From: Burkholderiaceae bacterium | GTDB lineage: Bacteria; Pseudomonadota; Gammaproteobacteria; Burkholderiales; Burkholderiaceae_D | Length of the DNA stretch: 6,795 bases | Direction: 5' to 3' | NCBI GenBank assembly: GCA_019752915.1 | Contig: JAIELO010000124.1 | Span: forward strand, 1 to 6,795 | Shown: positions 1 to 6,669 of the stretch, in pieces | Layout of the letters: every line of letters starts with the position of its first letter | How positions within the stretch are numbered: the stretch's first letter is position 1 | Notes under the pieces: generated by a model | What the model saw: only the letters and a program-made list of their open reading frames with translations | Databases searched by the model: none | What the model was told of the DNA's origin: nothing | Position numbers and translations under genes: made by a program

Positions 1-2
1 AC

Positions 3-1436
3 GGTGGCCTGCGCTATCTGAAGCAGGGCCAGCTCGGACTGACGCGCGAATCGGTACACGAGCGCGAACACCTGCTGCTGCAGGCTGCCGGACTGGTCGA
101 GCCGCAGAGTTTCGCGTTCGGACATTACACCGGGCGCAAGCCGGGCAAGTGGATGTTTTTGCTGGGACTGGCGTTGTATGACCGGCTGGCCGGGCAGCGC
201 TCCCGCCACTATTACCGGCAGGCGGAATTTGCTGCGCTGGCGCCGAATCTGTCCACCCAAGGACTGCAGGGCGGCATGGTGTATGGTGATGCCAAAACCG
301 ACGATGCACGGCTGGTGCTGCGGGTGCTGCGTGAAGCGCAGCAGTATGGCGGGGTGGCGCTCAACTATCTGCAGGTGACGGGACTGCTGCGCGACGGTGC
401 ACAGGTGACGGGCGTGCAGTTGCAGGATGCGCTGCTGCCGCAATCGGGTACCGCGCCGTACAGTGTGTCGGCCCGGGTGGTGATCAGCGCTACCGGCGCA
501 TGGGCGGACGGCTTGCGCGGGCAGGCAGGTGGCCCGGGGACAGCAACTGGCAGCGCCGCCGCAGCGCCGTTCAAGCCGCGCCTGCGTCCCTTGCGTGGCA
601 GCCATCTGGTCTTTCCAGCGTGGCGCCTGCCACTGGCGCAAGCCATTAGCCTGATGCACCCTTACGATGGCCGTCCCGTGTTTGCTTTCCCTTGGGAGGG
701 CGTGACGCTGGTGGGGACGACCGACGTCGATCACAAAGAGGATATGGCGCACGATGCCTGCATCACTCGCAACGAAGTGGCCTACCTGATGGCGGCGCTG
801 CACGACCAGTTCCCGCAACTGGCGCTGGGCGAGCAGGACGTGATTGCCAGTTATGCCGGGGTGCGTCCGGTGATCGATACCGGCAAGGCCGATCCCTCCA
901 AAGAAGGGCGCGACCATGCGCTGTGGCTGGAAAACGGCCTGCTCACCGTCACCGGCGGCAAGCTGACCACGTTCCGGGTGATTGCGCTCGAAGCCTTGCG
1001 CCGCGCGGCCAGCCTGCTGCCGGACTGGCAGGATGCGCTGGCACCCATGCCGCTGTTTGCGCAGGCACAGGCGGCGCTGCCATACCAGCGCGATCTGCCG
1101 GCCGGACTGTTGCAGCGCCTGCAGGGACGTTATGGCGCGCAGACGCAGCAACTGCTGGCGGCAGCGCAGCCGGGCGAGCTGGCGCTGATCGGTGGTACGG
1201 AAAGCTGCTGGGTACAACTGCGCTGGGCCGCCCGCTGCGAGTCGGTGCAGCGGCTGGAAGATCTGCTGTTGCGGCGTAGCCGCATCGGCATCCAGTTGCG
1301 CCAGGGTGGTCTGGCCATCCTGCCGCGCGTGCGCGCTATCTGTCAGCCGGAACTGGGCTGGAGCGACCAACGCTGGGATGCCGAACAGGCGGCCTATATG
1401 GCATTATGGAATAAATATTACAGCCTGCCCGCATAA
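3..1436 (+). CDS. glpD: FAD-dependent glycerol-3-phosphate dehydrogenase, 5'-truncated by window edge
   Basis: The reading frame is open from base 3 and gives 477 residues before TAA. The first visible residues, GGLRYL, match the motif near residue 52 of E. coli GlpD, so about 50 residues, including the N-terminal FAD-binding GxGxxG, lie upstream of the window. The ATG at 153 is internal, because family homology runs through the codons before it. Visible family motifs in order are ESVHERE, DDARLVL, VISATGAWAD (FAD domain), RGSHLVFP, PWEGVTLVGTTDVD, YAGVRPV (Arg codon 864-866) and TGGKLTTFR (Arg codon 975-977). The two arginines match conserved substrate-pocket positions in GlpD. The tail, with LEDLLLRRSRIG and ELGW, is the typical C-terminal helical domain. 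The known family role is oxidation of sn-glycerol 3-phosphate to dihydroxyacetone phosphate at the inner membrane, passing electrons to quinone. The downstream kinase fits a polyol catabolic operon. A paralogue acting on another polyol phosphate cannot be excluded. Confidence 0.9.
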   Translation, partial: GGLRYLKQGQLGLTRESVHEREHLLLQAAGLVEPQSFAFGHYTGRKPGKWMFLLGLALYDRLAGQRSRHYYRQAEFAALAPNLSTQGLQGGMVYGDAKTDDARLVLRVLREAQQYGGVALNYLQVTGLLRDGAQVTGVQLQDALLPQSGTAPYSVSARVVISATGAWADGLRGQAGGPGTATGSAAAAPFKPRLRPLRGSHLVFPAWRLPLAQAISLMHPYDGRPVFAFPWEGVTLVGTTDVDHKEDMAHDACITRNEVAYLMAALHDQFPQLALGEQDVIASYAGVRPVIDTGKADPSKEGRDHALWLENGLLTVTGGKLTTFRVIALEALRRAASLLPDWQDALAPMPLFAQAQAALPYQRDLPAGLLQRLQGRYGAQTQQLLAAAQPGELALIGGTESCWVQLRWAARCESVQRLEDLLLRRSRIGIQLRQGGLAILPRVRAICQPELGWSDQRWDAEQAAYMALWNKYYSLPA

Positions 1437-1474
1437 GTACGGGCATACGTAGAAGAACCACGAGACAGGGCATC

Positions 1475-3037
1475 ATGGCAGAGCAATACCTTCTTTCTAT
1501 CGACAATGGCACGCAGAGCGTGCGCGCTTTGCTGTTCGACCTGCAGGGCCAGCTGGTGGCCAAGTCGCAAGTGCATTTACAGGCATATTTTTCCACCCAT
1601 CCCGGCTGGGCCGAACACGATGCTGACGGCTACTGGCTGGCGGTAGGTCAGGCCTGCCGCCAGCTGTGGGACAGTTGCAGTGTGCCGCGCAGCGCCATCA
1701 AAGGTGTCGCCGTGACCACCCAGCGCGGCACGGTGGTCAATCTGGACAGCGACGGTAAGGTGCTGCGCCCTGCGATTACGTGGCTCGATCAGCGCCGCGT
1801 TGGCCCGCAGGCGCCACTGAGCCTGTTGTGGCGCACCGCCTTCAAGCTGACGCGCCTATCCGGCACCATCGAGTATTTCCGCCGTGAAGCCGAGATCAAC
1901 TGGATCGCCGAGCATCAGCCGGAAGTCTGGCGACAGACCCACAAATACTTACTGCTGTCGGGCTTTCTGAATTTCCGCCTGTGTGGCCGGCATGTCGATT
2001 CGGTGGGCTCGCAGGTCGCCTATCTGCCGTTCGACTACAAGCGCCATCAGTGGGCCGGTGCGCGCGACTGGAAATGGGAAGCGCTGAAGATTCGCCCCGA
2101 GATGCTGCCGGAACTGGTTGCGCCGGGCACCATCATCGGCGCAATCACTGCCGATGCGGCGGCCGCCACCGGCATACCGGAAGGCACGCCGCTGGTGGCC
2201 GCTGCCGCCGACAAGGCCTGCGAAGTGATCGGTGCTGGCGCACTGGAGCCGCATATTGCCTGCCTCAGTTATGGCACGACCGCCACCATCAATACTACCA
2301 GCCGCAAATACGTGGAAGTGACGCCGCTGATTCCACCGTATCCGGCCGCGATTCCCGGTGCCTACAGCACGGAAGTGCAGATCTTCCGCGGCTACTGGAT
2401 GGTCAACTGGTTCAAGGAGCAGTTCGGGCATCCGGAGCTACAGACAGGTGCCGAGCAGGGACTGGCGCCGGAAGCCATGTTCGATTTATTGGTCAATGAA
2501 GTGCCACCCGGCTCGATGGGGCTGATGCTGCAACCCTACTGGAGCCCGGGCATCAAGACGCCGGGGCCGGAGGCCAAGGGCGCCATGATCGGCTTCGGTG
2601 ACGTGCACACGCGCGCCCATATGTACCGGGCGATTCTCGAAGGACTGGCCTACGCTCTGCGCGAAGGCAAGGAACGGATCGAGAAACGCAGCGGTGTGCC
2701 GGTGACGGAACTGCGGGTGGCCGGTGGCGGTTCGCAAAGCGACGCGGCGATGCAGCTGACAGCCGATATTTTCGGCCTGCCTGCTGCGCGGGCGCACATT
2801 TACGAAACCTCGGGGCTGGGAGCGGCAATTGCGATTGCGGCGGGACTGGGACTGCACAAGGACTTCGACACTGCCACCCGCGCGATGACGCGGCCGGGGC
2901 GAGTGTTCCATCCGATTGCTGCGAACCAGCAGATTTACGAGCGACTGTACCGGCGCGTCTACCTGCATATGTATCAGCGCTTGCAGCCGATGTACCAGCA
3001 GATCGCCGATATCACCGGCTATCCCGAACAGTTGTGA
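1475..3037 (+). CDS. FGGY-family carbohydrate kinase, substrate unassigned
   Basis: The 520-residue protein has the usual length and two-domain actin-like fold of FGGY kinases. Visible elements are the phosphate-binding loop IDNGTQS (residues 9-15), TTQRGT (81-86), the substrate-pocket segment TWLDQR (102-107), the probable catalytic Asp246 in AAADKACEV, SYGTTATIN (265-273), and the second nucleotide-binding stretch RVAGGGSQSD (414-423). The family transfers the ATP gamma-phosphate to a sugar or polyol hydroxyl in the cytoplasm. Location 38 bases after a glpD-like gene suggests co-transcription and a glycerol or related polyol substrate. However, the catalytic segment does not look like the GDQQAA of canonical GlpK, and the protein looks closer to the XylB/YgcE-like branch. 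The start is the ATG at 1475, with a modest AGGG Shine-Dalgarno (1457-1460 region context, short spacing). Family assignment is firm, substrate is not. Confidence 0.88.
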   Translation: MAEQYLLSIDNGTQSVRALLFDLQGQLVAKSQVHLQAYFSTHPGWAEHDADGYWLAVGQACRQLWDSCSVPRSAIKGVAVTTQRGTVVNLDSDGKVLRPAITWLDQRRVGPQAPLSLLWRTAFKLTRLSGTIEYFRREAEINWIAEHQPEVWRQTHKYLLLSGFLNFRLCGRHVDSVGSQVAYLPFDYKRHQWAGARDWKWEALKIRPEMLPELVAPGTIIGAITADAAAATGIPEGTPLVAAAADKACEVIGAGALEPHIACLSYGTTATINTTSRKYVEVTPLIPPYPAAIPGAYSTEVQIFRGYWMVNWFKEQFGHPELQTGAEQGLAPEAMFDLLVNEVPPGSMGLMLQPYWSPGIKTPGPEAKGAMIGFGDVHTRAHMYRAILEGLAYALREGKERIEKRSGVPVTELRVAGGGSQSDAAMQLTADIFGLPAARAHIYETSGLGAAIAIAAGLGLHKDFDTATRAMTRPGRVFHPIAANQQIYERLYRRVYLHMYQRLQPMYQQIADITGYPEQL

Positions 3038-3088
3038 AATTTGCCGCGAGCGTCACGCTGCGCGCGCTGAGCCAATAGCGATTCGCGC

Positions 3089-4456
3089 TTAGCGCAGCAC
3101 CAGTGCCTTGATGGCTTCCATGGCACTGCTGCCGCCGCACTGGGTAGCCTGTACCTGATTGCGGCCATGTTCCTTGGCCACGTACATGGCGCGGTCGGCC
3201 GCCACGAACAGCGATTCGATGCTATCGAGATGGCGCGGGTGGGTGGTGGCAACGCCGATACTTACCGTCAGCCATGGCGAGGTGCTCGAGCGCGGGTGGG
3301 GGATCTGCAGGCCTTCGATCCGGCTGCGGATGGTTTCAGCCAGTTGCAGGGCGCTAGCACCATCGGTTTCGGCAAACAGCAGGACGAATTCTTCACCACC
3401 GTAGCGCGCTGCCAGATCGGTCTGGCGCAAGGCGTGGGCCGCCAGCGCTTCGGCAACTTGCTGCAGGCAGGCGTCACCAGCCGGATGGCCGAGCGTATCG
3501 TTATACAGTTTGAAGTGGTCGACATCGAGCACCACCAGCGACAAAGGCTGGCCGCTGCGCATGGCACGCTGCCATTCCTTTTCGAGGAAGCTATCGAAGT
3601 GACGCCGGTTGGCGATCTTGGTCAGCGGATCGATCATGGCAGCGCGCTGCAGCGATTCTTCCGATTGTTTATGGTGCGTGATGTCGTGCAGCAGGCCGAC
3701 AAACAGCGGCTGGCGCAGCACCATCGGGGTCAGCGTCAGGTCCATGCATACCGAGCTGCCGTTGCGATGGCGGATGATGACTTCACGGGTGCCGTGGCTG
3801 TGCACAGCGTCAGGTTGCGCCGCATAGCGTTTGAAATAGTCCAGATACTCCTGAGCCACCATCGGATTGAGCAGTTCGGCAATGCTGCGGCCTGCCAGTT
3901 CCTGCTCGGTGTAACCTAAATAATTGACGCAGGCCGGGTTGGCATACTGGATGCGGCCGTCGGCTTCGATAATCAGCAGCCCTTCGGCCATGCTGTTGAC
4001 GATGGCGCGCAGGCGCTCGGACTGTTCTTCCTGCGTCTCGCTGCGGCTGCGGATCTGTAACTGGGTGCGCACGCGGGCGCATACTTCGGCCATGCGCAGC
4101 GGTTTGCTGATGTAATCGACCGCGCCGATGTCGAAACCGGCCACCACGTCGTCGGTCTCGGTCTTGGCGCTCATGAAAATCACGGGAATGCGCTGGGTGC
4201 TGGCGTGGCTTTTCAGCTGACGGCAGGTTTCCAGACCGTCCATGCCCGGCATCAGCACGTCGAGCAGGATCAGATCGGGGTGCACCCGGCGGGCGATCTG
4301 CAAGGCCCGTTCGCCATTGTTGGCGACAAAGGTCTGGTAGCCCTGTTGCACCATCATGGTTCGCAGCGCGCTCAGGTTCTCCGGCGCGTCGTCCACGATC
4401 AGAATCGCGGCATCGCGGCGCGTAGCTTGGTGGAGGGGGGCGACTGGGCTAAACAA
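3089..4456 (-). CDS. Response regulator with REC, PAS and GGDEF domains (probable diguanylate cyclase)
   Basis: The 455-residue cytoplasmic protein has three domains. REC spans about 16-135, with acidic Asp22/Asp23, phospho-acceptor Asp66 in LILLDVLMPGMDG, and Lys118 in YISKPL. PAS spans about 146-262 (NSMAEGLLIIEADG, YANPA, GLLHDIT). GGDEF spans about 268-440, with DPLTKIANRR, the metal/GTP segment LDVDHFKLYND (310-320), the active-site GGEEF (353-357) and the product-inhibition I-site RQTD (344-347) five residues upstream. Family knowledge says it condenses two GTP into cyclic di-GMP under phosphorylation control; all key residues appear present. The start is TTG at 4456. An in-frame TAA lies 18 bases upstream, no ATG precedes the REC core, and AGGA sits 6 bases before the TTG. 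No histidine kinase is encoded nearby, so the partner is unknown. It converges on the FGGY kinase with 51 bases between stop codons. Confidence 0.92.
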   Translation of the reverse strand: MFSPVAPLHQATRRDAAILIVDDAPENLSALRTMMVQQGYQTFVANNGERALQIARRVHPDLILLDVLMPGMDGLETCRQLKSHASTQRIPVIFMSAKTETDDVVAGFDIGAVDYISKPLRMAEVCARVRTQLQIRSRSETQEEQSERLRAIVNSMAEGLLIIEADGRIQYANPACVNYLGYTEQELAGRSIAELLNPMVAQEYLDYFKRYAAQPDAVHSHGTREVIIRHRNGSSVCMDLTLTPMVLRQPLFVGLLHDITHHKQSEESLQRAAMIDPLTKIANRRHFDSFLEKEWQRAMRSGQPLSLVVLDVDHFKLYNDTLGHPAGDACLQQVAEALAAHALRQTDLAARYGGEEFVLLFAETDGASALQLAETIRSRIEGLQIPHPRSSTSPWLTVSIGVATTHPRHLDSIESLFVAADRAMYVAKEHGRNQVQATQCGGSSAMEAIKALVLR

Positions 4457-4492
4457 GGGCGGTCCTGCGAGTTAAAGGGTGGTCAGTGCAAA

Positions 4493-4498
4493 ATCATA
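4493..4498 (-). promoter_or_regulatory. Possible -10 element for the REC-PAS-GGDEF gene
   Basis: On the minus strand the hexamer TATGAT (5 of 6 match to TATAAT) lies 37 bases upstream of the TTG start, giving a leader of about 30 bases. I see no good -35 hexamer at 16-18 bases upstream, so if real it would probably need an activator. This is a weak call based on one hexamer. Confidence 0.3.
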
Positions 4499-4518
4499 AC
4501 GCGTCGCTCAAAGCTTAT

Positions 4519-4552
4519 GGGGAAAATAATTATGTTTTTTACGGGAAATAAT
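4519..4552. repeat. Pair of imperfect direct repeats in the AT-rich region upstream of the diguanylate cyclase gene
   Basis: Plus-strand GGGGAAAATAAT (4519-4530) recurs as GGGAAATAAT (4543-4552), about 24 bases apart, roughly two helical turns. The surrounding stretch, about 4490-4602, is clearly more AT-rich than the flanking genes. Relative to the candidate -10, the repeats would sit near -35 and -60, a plausible position for activator binding. They could equally be chance similarity in AT-rich DNA. No known regulator motif was recognised. Confidence 0.3.
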
Positions 4553-4593
4553 CTTTGTTCGCTCTGACGTCGTTTTCAAGCTGTTGTTTTTTG

Positions 4594-4622
4594 AAAAAAA
4601 AAGGAGCGACCGCAGTCGCTCC
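4594..4622 (-). terminator. Rho-independent terminator of the aminotransferase transcript
   Basis: Read on the minus strand, an 8-bp perfect stem (GGAGCGAC / GTCGCTCC, loop TGCG) is followed directly by nine T residues (the A run at 4594-4602 on the plus strand). It begins about 17 bases past the aminotransferase stop codon. Orientation is clear: the T tract occurs only on the minus-strand side. A further T-side A6 run (4587-4592) lies beyond it. Confidence 0.93.
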
Positions 4623-4639
4623 CGATAGTCCAACCTGAT

Positions 4640-5833
4640 TTACAGCTTGGCGGCGATCAGTTTGCCGAGGATCTCGACACCGGCGCGGATCCGCTCTGGC
4701 GGCACGGTCACGAAGGACAGGCGCAGCGTATTGGTTTCCGGTTCGTTGGCGTAGAACGGCGAACCCGGTACGAAGGCCACTTTCTGGGCGATGGCTTCGT
4801 CCAGCAACTGCATGGCATTGATATGCTTCGGCAGGGTCACCCAGATGAACATGCCGCCTTCCGGCTTGGTCCACTGGACCGACGCCGGGAAGTGCTGCGC
4901 CATCGCTTCCAGCATGACTTTGCACTGGTCGCCGTACAGATTGCGGATAACGGGAATGTGCTGGTCGAGGAAACCATCCTTGATGACGTCGTAGACCACC
5001 ATCTGGGTCAGCTGCGAAGTGTGCAGGTCGGCGGCCTGTTTGGCCAGTTCCAGACGGCGTACCAGTGGCAGCGGTGCCACCACATAGCCCAGACGGATAC
5101 CCGGGGTCAGCACTTTCGAGAAGGAACCCATGTAGATCACGCCATCCGGATTCATGGCCACCATCTTCGGCGCCGGGGCACCGTTGTAGCTGAGCGAACC
5201 GTAAGGATCATCTTCGATCAGTGGCAGGCCCAGACGGGCGCAGGTTTCCACCAGTTCGACGCGGCGTTCTACCGACAGCGAGCGGCCGGTCGGGTTCTGG
5301 AAGTTCGGCAGGGCGTACAGCAGGCGTGCACCGGCAGCGACTTTGTCCAGCGAGGACGGTACCAGACCGTGTTCGTCGGTTTCCACCGATTTGAATTCCG
5401 GACGGTACACCGAGAACGCTTGCAGTGCGCCCAGATAGGACGGGGTCTCGACCAGCACGCGGCTGCCTTCGTCGATCAGCACTTTGCCCAGCAGGTCGAG
5501 CGCCTGTTGCGAACCGGAGGTCATCAGCACCTGTTCCGGCACGATTTTCGCGCCATCGGTGGAGAGCGAGTCAGCGATCCACTGACGCAGCGGCAGGTAG
5601 CCATCGGTCGGGCCGTATTGCAGGGCCACTTTGCCGTTTTCGCTCAGCACTTTGTCGAACGAGGCTTTCATCACATCGACCGGGAAGGTCAGTGGCGAAG
5701 GCAGGCCACCAGCAAAGGAAATGATTTCCGGCTGCTGGGTGATTTTCAGGATTTCACGGATGAACGACGATTGCAGCTGGTCGGCGCGTTCCGAGAAGCG
5801 CCACTGGATCGGTGCAGGATTTTCGATTTTCAT
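4640..5833 (-). CDS. PLP-dependent class I/II aminotransferase, LysN/2-aminoadipate transaminase-like
   Basis: The 397-residue protein matches the fold-type I aminotransferases of the Aro8/LysN group in length and motif order: SFAGGLPSP (39-47), YGPTDGYLPLR (73-83), TSGSQQALD (105-113), PNFQNPTG (176-183, Asn180), EDDPYG (207-212, cofactor Asp and Tyr211), SFSKVLTPGIRLGY with PLP Schiff-base Lys240, GGMFIW (326-331) and TLRLSF (369-374) with Arg371, the likely substrate alpha-carboxylate ligand. From memory it resembles Thermus LysN along its whole length. Ser23 and Arg26 in SSFIRE align with the LysN Ser20/Arg23 substrate-specificity positions. It would transfer an amino group between an amino acid and a 2-oxo acid in the cytoplasm; the in vivo substrate (2-aminoadipate, glutamate, aromatic or branched-chain) is not determined. 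No DNA-binding domain is present, so it is not a MocR regulator. A weak GTGAG Shine-Dalgarno precedes the ATG. It is probably co-transcribed behind the ridA-family gene. Confidence 0.92.
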   Translation of the reverse strand: MKIENPAPIQWRFSERADQLQSSFIREILKITQQPEIISFAGGLPSPLTFPVDVMKASFDKVLSENGKVALQYGPTDGYLPLRQWIADSLSTDGAKIVPEQVLMTSGSQQALDLLGKVLIDEGSRVLVETPSYLGALQAFSVYRPEFKSVETDEHGLVPSSLDKVAAGARLLYALPNFQNPTGRSLSVERRVELVETCARLGLPLIEDDPYGSLSYNGAPAPKMVAMNPDGVIYMGSFSKVLTPGIRLGYVVAPLPLVRRLELAKQAADLHTSQLTQMVVYDVIKDGFLDQHIPVIRNLYGDQCKVMLEAMAQHFPASVQWTKPEGGMFIWVTLPKHINAMQLLDEAIAQKVAFVPGSPFYANEPETNTLRLSFVTVPPERIRAGVEILGKLIAAKL

Positions 5834-5850
5834 ACTTGTCTCACTAGAGT

Positions 5851-5868
5851 AAAACCGGCTGTGCCGGT
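5851..5868 (-). promoter_or_regulatory. Hairpin with short T run just upstream of the aminotransferase start
   Basis: On the minus strand ACCGGC, loop ACA, GCCGGT forms a 6-bp GC-rich stem followed by TTT. It lies about 18 bases before the aminotransferase ATG (5833). The short T run makes it a weak or conditional terminator at best. It could attenuate read-through from the ridA-family gene or act as a leader structure near the ribosome-binding region. Confidence 0.5.
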
Positions 5869-5877
5869 GATGCTATC

Positions 5878-5896
5878 AGCGTGCTTGTGGCACGCT
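5878..5896. repeat. Perfect 7-bp inverted repeat between the ridA-family and aminotransferase genes
   Basis: AGCGTGC (5878-5884) and GCACGCT (5890-5896) form a perfect 7-bp stem with a 5-base loop. No T tract follows on the minus strand, so this is not a standard terminator. It could be an RNA hairpin in the intercistronic spacer that affects mRNA stability, or a DNA operator. Confidence 0.5.
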
Positions 5897-5910
5897 CTCT
5901 TCATTAGGAT

Positions 5911-5930
5911 CGGCTATGGATAAATAGCCG
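5911..5930. repeat. Perfect 7-bp inverted repeat just after the ridA-family stop codon
   Basis: CGGCTAT (5911-5917) pairs with ATAGCCG (5924-5930), with a 6-base loop. It begins 5 bases beyond the ridA-family stop on the minus strand. No T tract follows, so it may protect the 3' end of the ridA message or cause partial termination rather than act as a full intrinsic terminator. Confidence 0.5.
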
Positions 5931-5935
5931 CCCGC

Positions 5936-6397
5936 TTACGCGACTTCCGCGATCAATTCGATTTCGACGCAGGCGCCCAGCGGGATTTGTGCGACGCCAA
6001 AGGCCGAACGGGCGTGCTTGCCGGCGTCGCCGAAGACTTCGCCCAGCAGCTCGGAGGCGCCGTTGGTGACCAGATGCTGCTCGGTGAAATCAGCGGTGGA
6101 ATTCACCAGACTCATCACCTTGACGATGCGTTTCACGCGGGTCAGGTCGCCGCCGACGGCCGCTTGCAGCGTGCCGATCAGGTCGACGGCGATCGCGCGT
6201 GCGGCAGCCTTGCCTTCGGCGGTGTCGATGTTCTTACCCAGCTGGCCTACCCAGACGCTGCCGTCTGCACGTTTGGCGATATGGCCCGACAGGAATACCA
6301 GATTGCCCGTTTGCGCATACATAACGTAGGCGGCGGCCGGAGTAGCCGGTGCGGCCAGGGTGATGTCGAGGGCTTTCAGTTTTTCGTAGACAGACAT
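5936..6397 (-). CDS. RidA/YjgF/YER057c/UK114-family protein
   Basis: The 153-residue protein begins MSVYEKLKAL and carries hallmark RidA features: the TGNLVFLSGHIA strand (30-41), QLGKNIDTAEGK (52-63), a middle helix ending in VDLIGTLQA, and the C-terminal HARSAFGVAQIPLGACVEIE. Arg130 and Glu145 have the same 15-residue spacing as E. coli RidA Arg105 and Glu120, which support imine/enamine hydrolysis. It is longer than the roughly 128-residue archetype and fits the about 150-residue subgroup of the superfamily (cd02199-like, from memory). The family forms cytosolic trimers that destroy reactive intermediates of PLP enzymes, and a PLP aminotransferase lies directly downstream. The ATG at 6397 is chosen because homology starts here and a GGAT sequence lies 5-9 bases upstream. 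A longer frame from a TTG at 6472 would run through the predicted promoter. Deaminase activity is inferred; some superfamily members lack it. Confidence 0.9.
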   Translation of the reverse strand: MSVYEKLKALDITLAAPATPAAAYVMYAQTGNLVFLSGHIAKRADGSVWVGQLGKNIDTAEGKAAARAIAVDLIGTLQAAVGGDLTRVKRIVKVMSLVNSTADFTEQHLVTNGASELLGEVFGDAGKHARSAFGVAQIPLGACVEIELIAEVA

Positions 6398-6442
6398 GGG
6401 ATATCCAAAAAAGTTAGTGGGTGCTGCATAGTCAAGACCGAT

Positions 6443-6471
6443 ATTGTACGTGTTGCGGCAGGCGCTGCCCA
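6443..6471 (-). promoter_or_regulatory. Predicted sigma-70 promoter of the ridA-aminotransferase unit
   Basis: On the minus strand TGGGCA (6471-6466, 4 of 6 match to TTGACA) and TACAAT (6448-6443, 5 of 6 match to TATAAT) are separated by exactly 17 bases. Transcription would start near 6436, leaving a leader of about 40 bases before the ATG at 6397. The match is moderate, but position and spacing fit. Confidence 0.5.
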
Positions 6472-6639
6472 CAATTGAGGCAAAATCAAGATAGTCTACG
6501 GTTTTCCGGCCGTTTTACCTGCGTTTCTCGCCCGCGCCGCTTGCTGGTGGCGTTGCCAGTTGCAGAAACTGCTGTGCCGCGCTGCCGCATAAGCGTGCTT
6601 TTCTGCTGCCGGAAGCGCCCGTCAGTGTCTTTATCCTAC

Positions 6640-6669
6640 GTGACAAAACCAGTACAGTACAAGTACACT
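6640..6669 (+). promoter_or_regulatory. Possible promoter for the right-edge gene
   Basis: GTGACA (6640-6645, 5 of 6 match to TTGACA) and TACACT (6664-6669, 4 of 6 match to TATAAT) are 18 bases apart. Transcription would start near 6676, about 26 bases before the ATG at 6702. The spacer is filled by AGTAC repeats, so bound repressor would block polymerase. Moderate to weak call. Confidence 0.4.

Noticed and set aside
692..1279. 195-codon plus-strand frame inside glpD
   Set aside because: It is fully contained in another frame of a well-supported gene and has low-complexity Arg/Gly/Ala composition.
3167..3919. 250-codon plus-strand open frame antisense to the REC-PAS-GGDEF gene
   Set aside because: It overlaps the GGDEF and PAS coding region in full and shows no motif of its own, so it is a shadow frame.
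4486..4510. Possible sigma-54 promoter (TTTTGCA as a -12 element) ahead of the diguanylate cyclase gene
   Set aside because: The required GG of the -24 element is absent at the correct 10-base spacing.
4823..5923. Long plus-strand open frame (366 codons) antisense to the aminotransferase gene
   Set aside because: It lies almost entirely opposite a gene with clear family motifs; its His/Gln/Arg-rich translation has no recognisable domain and is a typical product of GC-rich codon bias.
6398..6472. 25-residue N-terminal extension of the ridA-family protein from a TTG
   Set aside because: It overlaps the predicted promoter and adds residues not found in the family; the ATG at 6397 has a better ribosome-binding context.
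6486..6590. 34-codon minus-strand frame encoding a basic peptide upstream of the ridA-family gene
   Set aside because: It has an ATG but no ribosome-binding site or promoter, and no family resemblance; Arg/Lys/Ala content is expected by chance in this base composition.
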